A stretch of 64,000 nt of DNA from Bradyrhizobium sp. AZCC 2262 (GTDB lineage: Bacteria > Pseudomonadota > Alphaproteobacteria > Rhizobiales > Xanthobacteraceae): NCBI RefSeq assembly GCF_036924535.1, contig NZ_JAZHRT010000001.1:2542001-2606000 (forward strand). Reading direction: 5' to 3'. Both the position numbers and the translations under genes were made by a program. This document shows positions 27,483-36,351 of this stretch, piece after piece (the first letter of the stretch is position 1; each line of letters begins with the position of its first letter). A model generated the notes under the pieces. It made no database searches. It worked only from the letters and a program-made list of their open reading frames with translations, and had not been told where the DNA came from.

Positions 27483-28679
27483 TCAATGAACGAAGCGCTC
27501 GATCGCGATGGCGGTGGCTTCACCGCCGCCGATGCAAAGCGAGGCAACACCGCGCTTCAGGCCCTGCGCCTCGAGGGCGTGCAGCAAGGTCACGATGAGG
27601 CGCGCGCCGGTAGCGCCGATGGGGTGGCCGAGCGCGCAGGCGCCGCCATTGATGTTGAGTTTTTCGCGCGGGATGCCGAGATCGCGCGCCGCCGCCATCG
27701 GTACAACGGCGAAGGCCTCATTGATCTCGAACAGATCGACGTCGCCGACGCTCCAGCCGACCTTGTCAAGCAGCTTGCGGATCGCGGGGATGGGCGCGGT
27801 CGTGAACCATTGTGGTTCTTGGCTGTGGGTGGCGTGACCCCTGATCTCGGCGAGCGCCGGCAAGCCATCGCGCTCGGTCAGCGAGCGCCGCGCCAGGATC
27901 AGCGCCGCCGCACCGTCGGCATTGGCCGATGACGCCGCTGGCGTGATGGTGCCGTTGGGGCGGAACGCCGGCTTCAACCCGGGAATTTTGGCGGGGTCGA
28001 CCTTCAGCGGAATTTCGTCGTTGCCGATAGCGCGCGGGCCGGCCTTTTCGGTGACCGTCAGCTGCGCGATCTCGGCCTTGAACGCGCCGCTTTCGACCGC
28101 CTTGCGGGCCCGGGTCAGCGTCTCCATCGCGTAAGTGTCCTGGTCCTTGCGGCTGAATTGATAGGCTTCGGCGGTCTGTTCGCCGAAATCGCCCATCGAG
28201 CGGCCGACCTCATAGGCGTCTTCAAGCCCGTCCATCATCATGTGGTCGATGATCCGATCGTGGCCGGCGCGGTAGCCGCCGCGCGCCTTCGCCAGCAAAT
28301 AGGGCGCATTGCTCATGCTCTCCATGCCGCCAGACACCACGATCTCGGCCGAGCCGGCGTTGATGATGTCGTGCGCGAGCATGGTGGCTTTCATGCCGGA
28401 CCCGCAGACCTTGTTGATGGTGGTCGCACCCGTCGCGTCCGGCAGCTTGGCGCCGCGCGCAGCCTGGCGCGCCGGTGCCTGGCCTTGTCCGGCTGGCAAC
28501 ACACAGCCCATGAACACCTCGTCCACGCGTTCCGGCGACAATTTGGCCCGTTCGACCGCGACGCCGATCACATGGGAACCGAGTTTGTGGGCGCTGAAAG
28601 GCGTCAGCTCGCCCAGGAATTTGCCGAGCGGGGTGCGGGCGGCGGAAACGATGACGACCGGATCGGAAGCTGTGGCCAT
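27483..28679 (-). CDS. Acetyl-CoA C-acyltransferase (thiolase)
   Basis: A 398-residue thiolase, which cleaves 3-oxoacyl-CoA with CoA or condenses acetyl-CoA. The acylated Cys is in TINKVCGSGMKA (about residue 90), the His-containing motif is NEAFAVVPM, and the C-terminal motifs are NINGGACALGHPIGATGAR and CIGGGEATAIAIE. ATG 28679 follows AAGGAAC; the longer frame adds seven residues. It is divergent from the TetR gene at 28751, with a palindrome in the 70-bp gap, so control by that regulator is likely. Confidence 0.94.
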   Translation of the reverse strand: MATASDPVVIVSAARTPLGKFLGELTPFSAHKLGSHVIGVAVERAKLSPERVDEVFMGCVLPAGQGQAPARQAARGAKLPDATGATTINKVCGSGMKATMLAHDIINAGSAEIVVSGGMESMSNAPYLLAKARGGYRAGHDRIIDHMMMDGLEDAYEVGRSMGDFGEQTAEAYQFSRKDQDTYAMETLTRARKAVESGAFKAEIAQLTVTEKAGPRAIGNDEIPLKVDPAKIPGLKPAFRPNGTITPAASSANADGAAALILARRSLTERDGLPALAEIRGHATHSQEPQWFTTAPIPAIRKLLDKVGWSVGDVDLFEINEAFAVVPMAAARDLGIPREKLNINGGACALGHPIGATGARLIVTLLHALEAQGLKRGVASLCIGGGEATAIAIERFVH

Positions 28680-28707
28680 GGGGGCGTTCCTTTTTCGCAA
28701 CCAGATT

Positions 28708-28724
28708 GCATTGTATGATAATGC
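28708..28724. promoter_or_regulatory. Palindrome between thiolase and TetR genes
   Basis: GCATTGTATGATAATGC: arms GCATT and AATGC around 7 bp. It lies in the short divergent promoter region, about 30 bp from each start codon, as expected for a TetR operator controlling both genes. Confidence 0.5.
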
Positions 28725-28750
28725 TCATTTAATATGACCTCTGGGACAAA

Positions 28751-29383
28751 ATGCAATGGAATTTGCCGCCGGTGAGACGGAAGCAAAAGAAGCTTCGTAC
28801 GCGACAGCGCATCGTCGAAGTCGCCTCGCGTGGTCTGCTCCGAACCGGCGCAAACGGCATGAGCGTGGTCAATTTGATGAAACTCGCCGGTCTAACGCAC
28901 GGCGGTTTCTATGCTCACTTCGAGTCGCGGGACGACCTGGTTATCGAGGCTTTCGCGTTGGCCATGGACCGCACTGTCTCGCGATGGAACAAATTGAAAG
29001 AAGAGCCTGGTGGCATCGATGCAATCATTGAATGGTATCTAAGTGAAGGTCATCGCGATGCGCCCGCGCAGGGTTGCGCGCTGCCGTCGCTGGGCGCCGA
29101 TATCGCGCGATCGGGACCGGAGGTCCGACAGGTCTTTTCTACCAAATTGGAAGAGATGATCGATGTGCTGGCTCGTTGGTTTGCGCGGGAGTCCGAAAAA
29201 GACCCGCGCCTCTTAGCCGTCGGCGCGCTCGCCACAATGTTAGGCTCTGTCGTGCTCGCTCGTGCCACCGCCGACAAAACGTTGTCCGATACTATTCTCG
29301 AAGCCGGCAGGTATGCGGTTCGCAATCAAATGACGCCTCGAAATCAAGAAATGAGTAGCGGATTGTCGCAGAATGGCGCGTGA
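28751..29383 (+). CDS. TetR/AcrR-family transcriptional regulator
   Basis: A 210-residue protein: RQRIVEVASRGLLRTGANGMSVVNLMKLAGLTHGGFYAHFESRDDLV forms the TetR helix-turn-helix (about residues 18-64). The ligand domain has GCALPSLGADIARSGPEV, aligned with the equivalent segment of the TetR at 26674. Divergent from the thiolase gene, which it probably represses. Confidence 0.9.
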   Translation: MQWNLPPVRRKQKKLRTRQRIVEVASRGLLRTGANGMSVVNLMKLAGLTHGGFYAHFESRDDLVIEAFALAMDRTVSRWNKLKEEPGGIDAIIEWYLSEGHRDAPAQGCALPSLGADIARSGPEVRQVFSTKLEEMIDVLARWFARESEKDPRLLAVGALATMLGSVVLARATADKTLSDTILEAGRYAVRNQMTPRNQEMSSGLSQNGA

Positions 29384-29647
29384 CAGCGATTGCTGCCGAC
29401 GTCTCGCGGCCCATTCGGCTCCCGTCGTCCAAGATTGCCCTCGGCACGGCTGGAAGGAGAGCCGAAAAAAGAGAGCGAATTCGATGGCGCGGCGAGTGAC
29501 GGTCGTCCGCCGCAGCGGCGGGCGGGACGCGTGAGGTCACTGTTGTCGTCAGGCAATCTAAGCGGAAAATAGCCTTGATCGATGCGCCGCTAGGTTCACG
29601 GTCGTGGCTGCGTCAAAGCCCCGGCGCCGAGAAATCACAATCGTGTC

Positions 29648-30264
29648 TTATGTCGCGCACGCGAGCGCCTCTCGCAATTCAGCGGTGGTGAGGATTTCAT
29701 GGGCATAGGTGGGTCCGTCGATGTAGTGCGCTGCGTGCATAGCCTCCTCACTGAGGGCCGCGGTCGCGTCCTTTAGCAGCGTTACATGATAACCAAGCTC
29801 CATCCCGAAACGGGCCGTGGCCTCAATGCAAGTATTGGCCAGCAAGCCGATGCAGATGATTCTGCTCGATGCCATATTGTTTGAGCTGATGGTCCAGGTC
29901 AGTATTCGCAAATCCGCTTGAGCCCCAATGCTCGGCGATAAGAATGTCATTTCTCTGCACTTGGAAATCGTCGTGAAAGGTGCCTCCCCAGGTGTGCTTC
30001 TCGAAGGTCTTTCGTCCATTCGACGCCAACTGATACGGAGTGGATATAGTCACTTGGCGACCATCGGTGATGCGGAACGAAATAGATCTTCACATTCGCT
30101 TTTCGGGCGTCCGTGATGATGTTACGCAAATTGTCCAGCAAGTTCACTTTTTCAGCGATATCCTTGGTGCGCTCCCATAGCTTTCCACCCTTACTCAAGA
30201 AGTCGTTATAGGGATCCACCAAAAGAATTGCGGTGGATTGAGCGCGGTAAGTAGGGACAGTCAT
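29648..30264 (-). pseudogene. Isochorismatase-type cysteine hydrolase with two frameshifts
   Basis: Three adjacent minus-strand frames together spell one isochorismatase-fold hydrolase. Frame A (from 30264) gives STAILLVDPYNDFLSKGG and VKIYFVPHHRWSPSDY. Frame B takes over near 30050 with TPYQLASNGRKTFEKHTWGG, FHDDFQVQRNDILIAEHW and GFANTDLDHQLKQYGIEQ. Frame C takes over near 29870 with RIICIGLLANTCIEATARFG, including the catalytic-Cys region ANTC, and ends EILTTAELREALA. Each junction is consistent with a small indel. The catalytic Asp (VDPYND), Lys and Cys codons all remain, so the gene was probably disabled recently, or the assembly has base-level errors. Confidence 0.8.
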
Positions 30265-30655
30265 CGGTGGTCTCCGGATTGGCCAAGGCGAAATGAGTTG
30301 GAGACGATTGGTCTGACAGGGATGAAATCGCCCGAACCTCCATTGCGACCTTCCCCAAGCAAGCTCGCCATGGTTCGGCCGCGTAGAGTGTCTCCGGGAC
30401 TATCGACCGCCGTTTGGACGGAGCTGTTGAAGTGATACGAGGGCCGCCCGCCGGAGAAGACGACACGCTATGTTCATGTTTCACCGGATTACGTGAGATA
30501 CCGAGCGACGCATGCCGCATCCCAGCGGCGTTCTCTGCCGCGTTTTCGATTTCCACCGCGCCCGCGAGTACCATATCGCCTCGACGACCAGCCGCTCGGG
30601 GGACGGGAGCCTCTGGAAAGTTACCGACCCGTATGTTACTTTAATAGTAGAGAAA
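30265..30655. other. Gap upstream of a TetR gene, no gene seen
   Basis: About 390 bp between the divergent hydrolase pseudogene and the TetR gene. Two overlapping frames exist but neither resembles a known protein. Confidence 0.4.
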
Positions 30656-30678
30656 GGTCTGTTACTTTGTCAAATGAG
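30656..30678 (+). promoter_or_regulatory. Operator-like site upstream of TetR gene
   Basis: Core GGTCTGTTACTTTGTCAA. The same core, with two changes in its middle (GGTCTGTAACCTTGTCAA), occurs at 36287-36309 upstream of an MDR oxidoreductase gene. Here it ends about 20 bp before the preferred TetR start at 30701, a good position for autorepression. Confidence 0.5.
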
Positions 30679-30700
30679 AAATCAGCGGGAGATACGGGAA

Positions 30701-31318
30701 ATGCAGGAAAGGACGCGACCTCGCCGAGGGGCTCCGCCGAAGGGCGAAGCGAGCGCCCGCGAGCGCATCCTCGATACGGCGGTCCAGTTGTTCTACCGCG
30801 ATGGCATCCGGGCCGTCGGCGTCGATACGATAGTTGAGCAATCGGGCGTGTCCAAGACGAGCCTCTATCGTGTATTCGATTCCAAGGACGCTTTGATTAC
30901 CGCCGTGGCTGACCGACAGAATCGCGCGTTTTGGGCGTGGTGGGATCGCATCGAGGAGCGGTACGCCGGTGATCCTCGCGCTCTGCTGGAGGGACTTTTA
31001 TCCGGGATCGCAAAACGGATCCGTCAGCCTAGCTATCGCGGTTGTCCGTTTCTCAACCTCGCGACGGAATTTCCGGCCGACGGCAATCATCCCGGTCGCA
31101 AGGTTGCGCGGAGCAATAAGGAGGAAATGCGGGCCCGGCTGGCAACGATACTCACTAAACTCGGCGTGAGCGATCCGCAGCGAAAGGCGACGCAGATCGC
31201 GTTACTCATCAACGGAGCGTACGTATCTGCGCTGATCGATGAGCCGGCCAATGCAAAAGTCGACCTTATCGACGCTGCCGTGAAGTTGTCGGAGATTGGC
31301 GACGTGAGAGGCGCCTAG
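30701..31318 (+). CDS. TetR/AcrR-family transcriptional regulator
   Basis: A 205-residue protein: ERILDTAVQLFYRDGIRAVGVDTIVEQSGVSKTSLYRVFDSKDALI is the TetR DNA-binding domain (about residues 20-65), and YRGCPFLNLATEFP is the usual start of the ligand domain. ATG 30701 is nine bases past a GGGAG; an in-frame ATG at 30674 would overlap the operator-like site. The site shared with 36287-36309 suggests that it controls both itself and the MDR gene at 35273. Confidence 0.9.
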   Translation: MQERTRPRRGAPPKGEASARERILDTAVQLFYRDGIRAVGVDTIVEQSGVSKTSLYRVFDSKDALITAVADRQNRAFWAWWDRIEERYAGDPRALLEGLLSGIAKRIRQPSYRGCPFLNLATEFPADGNHPGRKVARSNKEEMRARLATILTKLGVSDPQRKATQIALLINGAYVSALIDEPANAKVDLIDAAVKLSEIGDVRGA

Positions 31319-31422
31319 GGTCGGCCCGAGTTTTCGCGACAAATGCATTCGCGCGATCTAACATCGATCGGAACACAACAAATGCTCGATGGGGCGGGAT
31401 AAGCCAAAGTAATAGAGCGGGC

Positions 31423-31704
31423 TTGATCGCGAGCTTGCGCTTTTCGCCCGTATGCAGGTCGCTCGACCACGAGTGGCTCCGGAGATTGTCAACTCGGCCG
31501 ACCCATACGGTGCGTATTGAGGCTTTCTATGGAGACGGTTTCTGGCATTGCACCGTCAAAGACAGCGGCGTAGGGGCTTGCGGCGTCCAAGGCGCTGGGG
31601 GACGAATAGTTGAGGATTTGGCGCGGAGCATTGGTGGCCACACTGAAACCGAGACACGCCCAGATGGAACGACCGTAACCGTTGTCGTGCCTCACTGTAA
31701 CTAA
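31423..31704 (+). pseudogene. Sensor histidine kinase fragment (end of ATPase domain)
   Basis: From about residue 30 the frame reads HTVRIEAFYGDGFWHCTVKD, then SGVGACGVQGAGGRIVEDLA and IGGHTETETRPDGTTVTVVV. This is the D-box, G-box and final strands of a HATPase_c domain of the HWE or HisKA_2 type. The first ~25 residues do not look like kinase sequence and no kinase core or sensor domain is present upstream. It is a remnant of a truncated gene. Confidence 0.6.
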
Positions 31705-32011
31705 CCAACAATTACCGTAACTCGCCGCGGTCTCCACCGCCGCGCTAAAATTCACATCGCGACTTCTGGTCTTGGCCCCTTTCCGGATGTGGGGTGACGT
31801 CCGAGTCGAGTCTGCTATGAGCGCCAAAGCAGACTCGGGCCGACCCCAAATTGTGGGTTCGCGCGCGAGTTTCCCTCGCGGCAAAGGCAAACTATTGGCG
31901 CGGAGATGGTGCTCAAACGGCGACAGAGCGGGACGACGATTCCAAGAAAAGTTATCTCGCTCTAGAAAATTCGTTGACTGCCACAACGCCTCTCGCTCCA
32001 TGGCGCCCGTT
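31705..32011. other. Gap, no gene seen
   Basis: About 300 bp between the kinase fragment and the end of the broken MBL gene. Nothing recognisable on either strand. Confidence 0.4.
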
Positions 32012-33000
32012 TCAGTGGGGTGGCGGGTAGAGGATGCTGGCGGAGAATTCGGCAACCCAAGCGGCCTGCTGCCGTTCAGGGAAGGCGGCCTTCAGGCCGT
32101 CGCTGTAGGTTTTCGCGTCAGGGGAAGCCGCGTGGATCTCCTTGGCGCGCTTGACGTGCTAATCGTGCTGTCGATCGCGGAACGGAGGACGGGCGTGTCA
32201 TGCCCAATGGTCATAATGTCGTAACCTTCCAACGCCTTGAGCGACTCGAGAACAACCATCCAATGATCGAAATGGTCCACGACGGTAAAAGCATGCTCAT
32301 TCGGTGAAAACACCAGGTCGAACGCCATCAGTACTTTCTGATCGGGAAGCAGGGCGGCGAGCTGCAAGTCCGATTCGGCATCGGTGAATCTCTTGAAGTC
32401 ATAGGTGACCCCGTCGATCACCTGGACACCCTCGGTGATCGTCTCTGTCGGCACGGTGACCTTCGTCGCGATCTTGTCACCGTGAATCGTGCGGAAGCTA
32501 TCGAGTCTCATCTTGCCTCTGGCCCGCAGCGGGGCGGCAACTCCGTCCAGGGCGAATACACGGGCGGCCGGGAAGCGCTCGGTCAGAACCTGAAGACCGG
32601 CCCAGTGATCGGTGTGCCCATGCGAAAGAATAATTCGGTCAACGGGCTTGCCGAGCGTTTGCACATATGACGCGACTTCGTCGGCATACGGCAGCAGCAG
32701 CTGACCGTCGAATATGACGACAGCCTCTTTCCCCTCGATCATCTGCGTGTTCACGTGAAAGCCATCGGTGGGACTGAGGTAGGAATGGATTTTGACGGCT
32801 CCGAACTCGTTGACAAGAATGGACCCCATGCGTGCCGGCGCCACTGCTTCCTTCCTTTCCGCCGTATTGCCATTCGCCGCGGCAGCCGACGGCCGCAGGC
32901 CGGCCAAAGGGAGCAGCGCGCCCGCGGCCAATTTGAGAAACTGAGATCGGGACAGGGCGGCGCGCGAAAGGCGCTTAAAGCCGGAGTTACTTGACAGCAT
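32012..33000 (-). pseudogene. Exported metallo-beta-lactamase-fold hydrolase with a C-terminal frameshift
   Basis: An MBL-fold protein: N-terminal export signal (SRSQFLKLAAGALLPLAGL), metal motif SHGHTDHWAGL, VLMAFDLVF and TIGHDTPV. As it stands the frame ends at 32092 with an arginine/threonine-rich tail unlike the family. Moving one base at about 32160 restores RAKEIHAASPDAKTYSDGL and then AFPERQQAAW to ILYPPPH, ending at TGA 32012-32014, a normal-looking C-terminus. A single-base loss in ATTGAGCACGTC explains it. ATG 33000 follows AAGGATGG; the frame opens at 33210. The metal site lies upstream, so a shortened protein might still fold. Confidence 0.75.
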
Positions 33001-33249
33001 GTCTCGCCATCCTTTGCCGAGATTTATGAACAGGAACGGACCGGCATGGCGCCTCCGTGCATCACGGAAGGCAAGCATGCCGCGACCGTCAGAAAACGGA
33101 TCCAGCCACCATGCTGGTCGTGCGTCCCCAAGCGCTGACAGGCGGCCATCACCAGCGATGCGAACCGCGTCGGCGGTCCGAACCCTCATTTCGTTTGAGC
33201 TAATCACCATGCGGCGCTCGGCTCTTTGGTGGGGTCAACCTAGTCAATG

Positions 33250-33269
33250 ACAATTTCGATTACAATCGT
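33250..33269 (-). promoter_or_regulatory. Operator-like site, copy 2 of 3
   Basis: Read on the minus strand: ACGATTGTAATCGAAATTGT. Consensus of the three copies is ACGATTGTNATCGAAATTGT. It lies in the divergent gap between the two MBL genes, pointing towards the leftward one. Confidence 0.55.
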
Positions 33270-33421
33270 CAATTGATGACTATGACTTCCGTTCCCGTAT
33301 CAAGAATATGTGAGCGTAATGGATATGTTTTGAAATAGGCTGGATATTACGGCGTTTTTCGATCCGATGCTAGTGGGGAGCGACGCTCCAGGCTTGACGG
33401 CATGTGGAAAGGTGAACATTG

Positions 33422-33441
33422 TCGATTGTGATCGAAATTGT
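33422..33441 (+). promoter_or_regulatory. Operator-like site, copy 3 of 3
   Basis: TCGATTGTGATCGAAATTGT, followed by ATTT as in copy 1. It ends 48 bp before the ATG of the rightward MBL gene at 33490, so both divergent MBL genes have one copy each. Confidence 0.55.
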
Positions 33442-33489
33442 ATTTAGACGCATCACTGACGCCGCGCCTTCTCGCTACAGGAGATAGAC

Positions 33490-34512
33490 ATGATCAAGTC
33501 CCCGACGACTCTAACCCGTCGTAATGTTTTTCGTGCCGCCGCCGGCCTGGCCGTTGCTGGAGCGGCAACGCCATTTCTTACCCCTAGCCCGGCTCGAGCC
33601 GAGGCCCAATCCGGCCCGGAAGCCCTAAACGGCAATGGCTTCTATCGCTTCAAAATCGGCGACTTCAAAGCGACCGTGATTTCTGATGGCTACGGGCAGA
33701 TACCGATCAAGCCGGTCTTCGTCATGAACGCGTCTGACGCTGAGATCGCTCCCGTGCTGAAGGCGAACTTCCTCCAACCCGTGGTCCAGGTCACGAACAA
33801 CGTCTTGGTGGTCGACACGGGACAGGAGCGCATCCTTGTCGATTCGGGCTTCGGCGAGAAACTCGGCCCGGCCTTCGGCAGCTTTCCCGGCCTTGAGGCC
33901 AACCTAGTCCGGGCCGGAATCACGCCGGAAAGCATTGATCTGGTGGTGATGTCGCACGGTCACCTGGACCATATCGGAGGTTTGGTGACGAAGGCGGGCG
34001 CGCTCGCGTTTCCCAAGGCTCAGTTCGTGTTTGTCGATACGGAATGGAACTATTGGACCGGCAGTCGTTTCGAAAGTGAGGTCAATACTTCTCCCATGCC
34101 TGACGGATTCAAGAAGGGCACGATTTCGGCGGCTCGAGAAAACCTGCCGCCGGTGGCCAGCCGCGCGCGATTCGTCAAACAAAATGGCGAAATCACCACC
34201 GGCGTACATTATATCTCGGCACCGGGACACTCGCCTTCACATGCCACGATTCTCTTCGTCTCGGGCAATGAGCAATTCATGCATATGGGCGATATTGCCC
34301 ATCATCCAGTGACGAGCTTGCAACGACCGAACTGGTCCCCGATCTTCGACTACGATCCCGCGCAGGCGATCAAGTCGCGCAAGGCTATCTTGGATCGCGT
34401 CGCGACCGAGCAGACTATGGTGATGGGCTATCATTTTCCGTTCCCGGGGCTCGGGCATGTCATTCGACAAGACAACGCCTACCGTTGGGAAGCCGCCCAG
34501 TGGGTCTGGTGA
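33490..34512 (+). CDS. Tat-exported metallo-beta-lactamase-fold hydrolase
   Basis: A 340-residue protein beginning with a clear twin-arginine signal (LTRRNVFRAAAGLAVAG, cleavage near SPARA-EA). The periplasmic MBL domain has MSHGHLDHIGGL (HxHxDH), APGHSPSHA, HMGDIAHHP and a late YHFPFPGLGH. ATG 33490 follows AGGAGAT. Lactonases, dehalogenating or sulfatase-like hydrolases share these features, so the substrate is open. It is divergent from the other MBL gene and shares operator-like sites with it. Confidence 0.92.
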   Translation: MIKSPTTLTRRNVFRAAAGLAVAGAATPFLTPSPARAEAQSGPEALNGNGFYRFKIGDFKATVISDGYGQIPIKPVFVMNASDAEIAPVLKANFLQPVVQVTNNVLVVDTGQERILVDSGFGEKLGPAFGSFPGLEANLVRAGITPESIDLVVMSHGHLDHIGGLVTKAGALAFPKAQFVFVDTEWNYWTGSRFESEVNTSPMPDGFKKGTISAARENLPPVASRARFVKQNGEITTGVHYISAPGHSPSHATILFVSGNEQFMHMGDIAHHPVTSLQRPNWSPIFDYDPAQAIKSRKAILDRVATEQTMVMGYHFPFPGLGHVIRQDNAYRWEAAQWVW

Positions 34513-35272
34513 CCACGGGAATGGATCGCGTCGAACCCGAGGCGATCGGCTGTCGGCCCTTGTGCCGTCTGCGCTGACCTTCGCACGAACTGTTTGGCCG
34601 GGCAGCAATTCGCTGCCCGGAGGTGGCCCGTGCGCGGTGTAGGAAGGTTTCTCACGACGGATTGGATTGACGTTTCATCGCCTAGCCGCGAGTTTGGTTC
34701 GCGCAGAGGCGTGGCGCTTCGGCGAGACGCGAGCAGAGCCGAGTCCCGCCACGGATGGCTGTCGCGATCCGTGGCACGCGGTCTGCGGGGCAGGGACGAC
34801 GAGATCCGGCTGGCGCCGTTGGAGCAACACGTCGTTGCGACCGCGAACGACACGACGGTCTGATTTGCCTGCCCTTCCGAGGTCAGAGACGCGTTTCGCG
34901 AGATGGCTCTACTCGCTTGACCCGTCGGAAACCACATCACTTGGCGCGGGCCGGCTCGGTTTCCGAATCCCGATCCCATTCGATCTCTCCGTGCGAGCAC
35001 GATCTGTCCGGAAAGCCGGTTGCTACTTTTTCGGATCATGCCTTAACTGAAAAATCAGCAGGTCCCGAACCATTTGCATTGGCCACTGCGCGAGCATCTC
35101 GACATGGCCTTCACTGCGCCCGAAGGCCATGCCGGTGGAAGCGGAAGCTTTGCCTTGAAGCATGGCATCGATTCCGTTCCCGCTTACTCACCGGTTTTAT
35201 TCCCGGAGAGGGAACCATGATCTCGTTCACGGAATAATGCGCTTCCGCCAAATTTGGCGGCCGCCAGGCGGA
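34513..35272. other. Long gap with one hairpin, no confident gene
   Basis: 760 bp with overlapping frames on both strands but none with family character. A 38-codon plus frame from ATG 35104 (MAFTAPEGHAGGSG...) was noted but cannot be supported. The hairpin at 34598-34620 is listed separately. Confidence 0.4.
34598..34620 (+). terminator. Strong hairpin after the MBL gene
   Basis: A perfect 9-bp stem (CCGGGCAGC ... GCTGCCCGG, loop AATTC) 86 bp past the MBL stop. No T run follows, so it may be a processing or attenuation structure instead of a terminator. Confidence 0.4.
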
Positions 35273-36244
35273 TCACGCTGTCAATACGATTTTGCCAAAC
35301 GGACGATGCTCGATCAGATGGCGAAGCGCTTCGCTGGCCTCGCTGAGAGGATAAACCCGTTCGACGAGAGGCTTGACCGATCCGTTCACGATCAGTGGGA
35401 TGATCTTCTGCCAAGCGTCGGCAACGGCTGCCGGCGACTGCGCGAACAAGGAGAAACCCGCCATCCGCGAGCCTTTCCAGATCAGGTCCGTCACGTCGAT
35501 CGCGGTTTTGCGTCCGGCGGAATAGCCCAGCGTGATCAAGGCGCCGCCAAGACCGATGGCGCTCAAGGCCTCCCCGGTTAAGGAGCCGCCGATGCTCTCG
35601 ATCACAACGTCGGCGCCGGCGCCACCCGTGATCCGGCGAACACCGTCGGCCAGACCTTCTTTCGTAAGATCGATGACATCCAGAAAGCCAAGCGCGCGGG
35701 CCTGCTCGGCCTTGGCGGCGCTGCCGGCTGTCGAAATAACCTTGCCTGCGCCTTGTGCCCGCGCGAGCTGATAGGTTGCATTGCCGACCGACCCTCCGAT
35801 GCCGGGAGCCAGCACCGTTTTGCCAGCCGCGAACCCGGCGAGCGCCAATGTAATTTGCGCGGTCAGATAGGCCACCGGAAGGCTGGCCGCGAGCACATCG
35901 CTAATCGTCTCGGGTATCACGGCCACATGTTCGGGCCGCACCAGCAGCAATTCCTGCCAAGTGCCGCTCTCGCGGACGCCGTAGGGCCCCGTGAACATGA
36001 CGCGGCTGCCCACCACCATACCGGTGTCGCCGGCCTCCTCGATGATGCCCATCCCTTCATTGCCGAGCACGAGCGGTGCTTTTGCGCGAGGGTGTCCACC
36101 CGACAGGATCGTGTAGTCGAGGGGCGTGACACCGGCCGCCTTAACTCGGATCAACACCTTGTCCTTCTCCGGCGCCGGCTTGGGCAGTTCGACCTGCCGC
36201 AGGCCGCCATAGCTCGAAAAGCTTTCCGCCACTATTGCGCGCAC
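35273..36244 (-). CDS. MDR-superfamily oxidoreductase (quinone-oxidoreductase-like)
   Basis: A 323-residue protein: GroES-like N-domain (VLIRVKAAGVTPLDYTILSG, LGNEGMGIIEEAG) and a Rossmann domain (TVLAPGIGGSVGNATYQLAR, VIESIGGSLTG). No zinc-binding Cys residues are seen. GTG 36244 is chosen because a perfect AAGGAGG lies five bases upstream; the frame opens at 36304. The site at 36287-36309 links it to the TetR at 30701. Confidence 0.88.
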   Translation of the reverse strand: MRAIVAESFSSYGGLRQVELPKPAPEKDKVLIRVKAAGVTPLDYTILSGGHPRAKAPLVLGNEGMGIIEEAGDTGMVVGSRVMFTGPYGVRESGTWQELLLVRPEHVAVIPETISDVLAASLPVAYLTAQITLALAGFAAGKTVLAPGIGGSVGNATYQLARAQGAGKVISTAGSAAKAEQARALGFLDVIDLTKEGLADGVRRITGGAGADVVIESIGGSLTGEALSAIGLGGALITLGYSAGRKTAIDVTDLIWKGSRMAGFSLFAQSPAAVADAWQKIIPLIVNGSVKPLVERVYPLSEASEALRHLIEHRPFGKIVLTA

Positions 36245-36286
36245 GGGATCCTCCTTACGTGATAAATTGCTGCGTATGTAATGACA

Positions 36287-36309
36287 GGTCTGTAACCTTG
36301 TCAATGACC
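36287..36309 (-). promoter_or_regulatory. Operator-like palindrome upstream of the MDR gene
   Basis: Starts GGTCTGTAAC and ends TCAATGACC. The outer arms GGTC/GACC and inner AC/GT pairs are symmetric. The same core is found at 30656-30678 before a TetR gene. It lies about 45 bp upstream of GTG 36244, where it would overlap the promoter. Confidence 0.55.
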
Positions 36310-36351
36310 AAACAATGTGAGAGCAAAGCCGTAATCGAAGCCACCTCGTGC

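Noticed and set aside
35104..35220. 38-codon frame starting MAFTAPEGHAGGSG
   Set aside because: Too short and without homology signal or clear ribosome-binding site.
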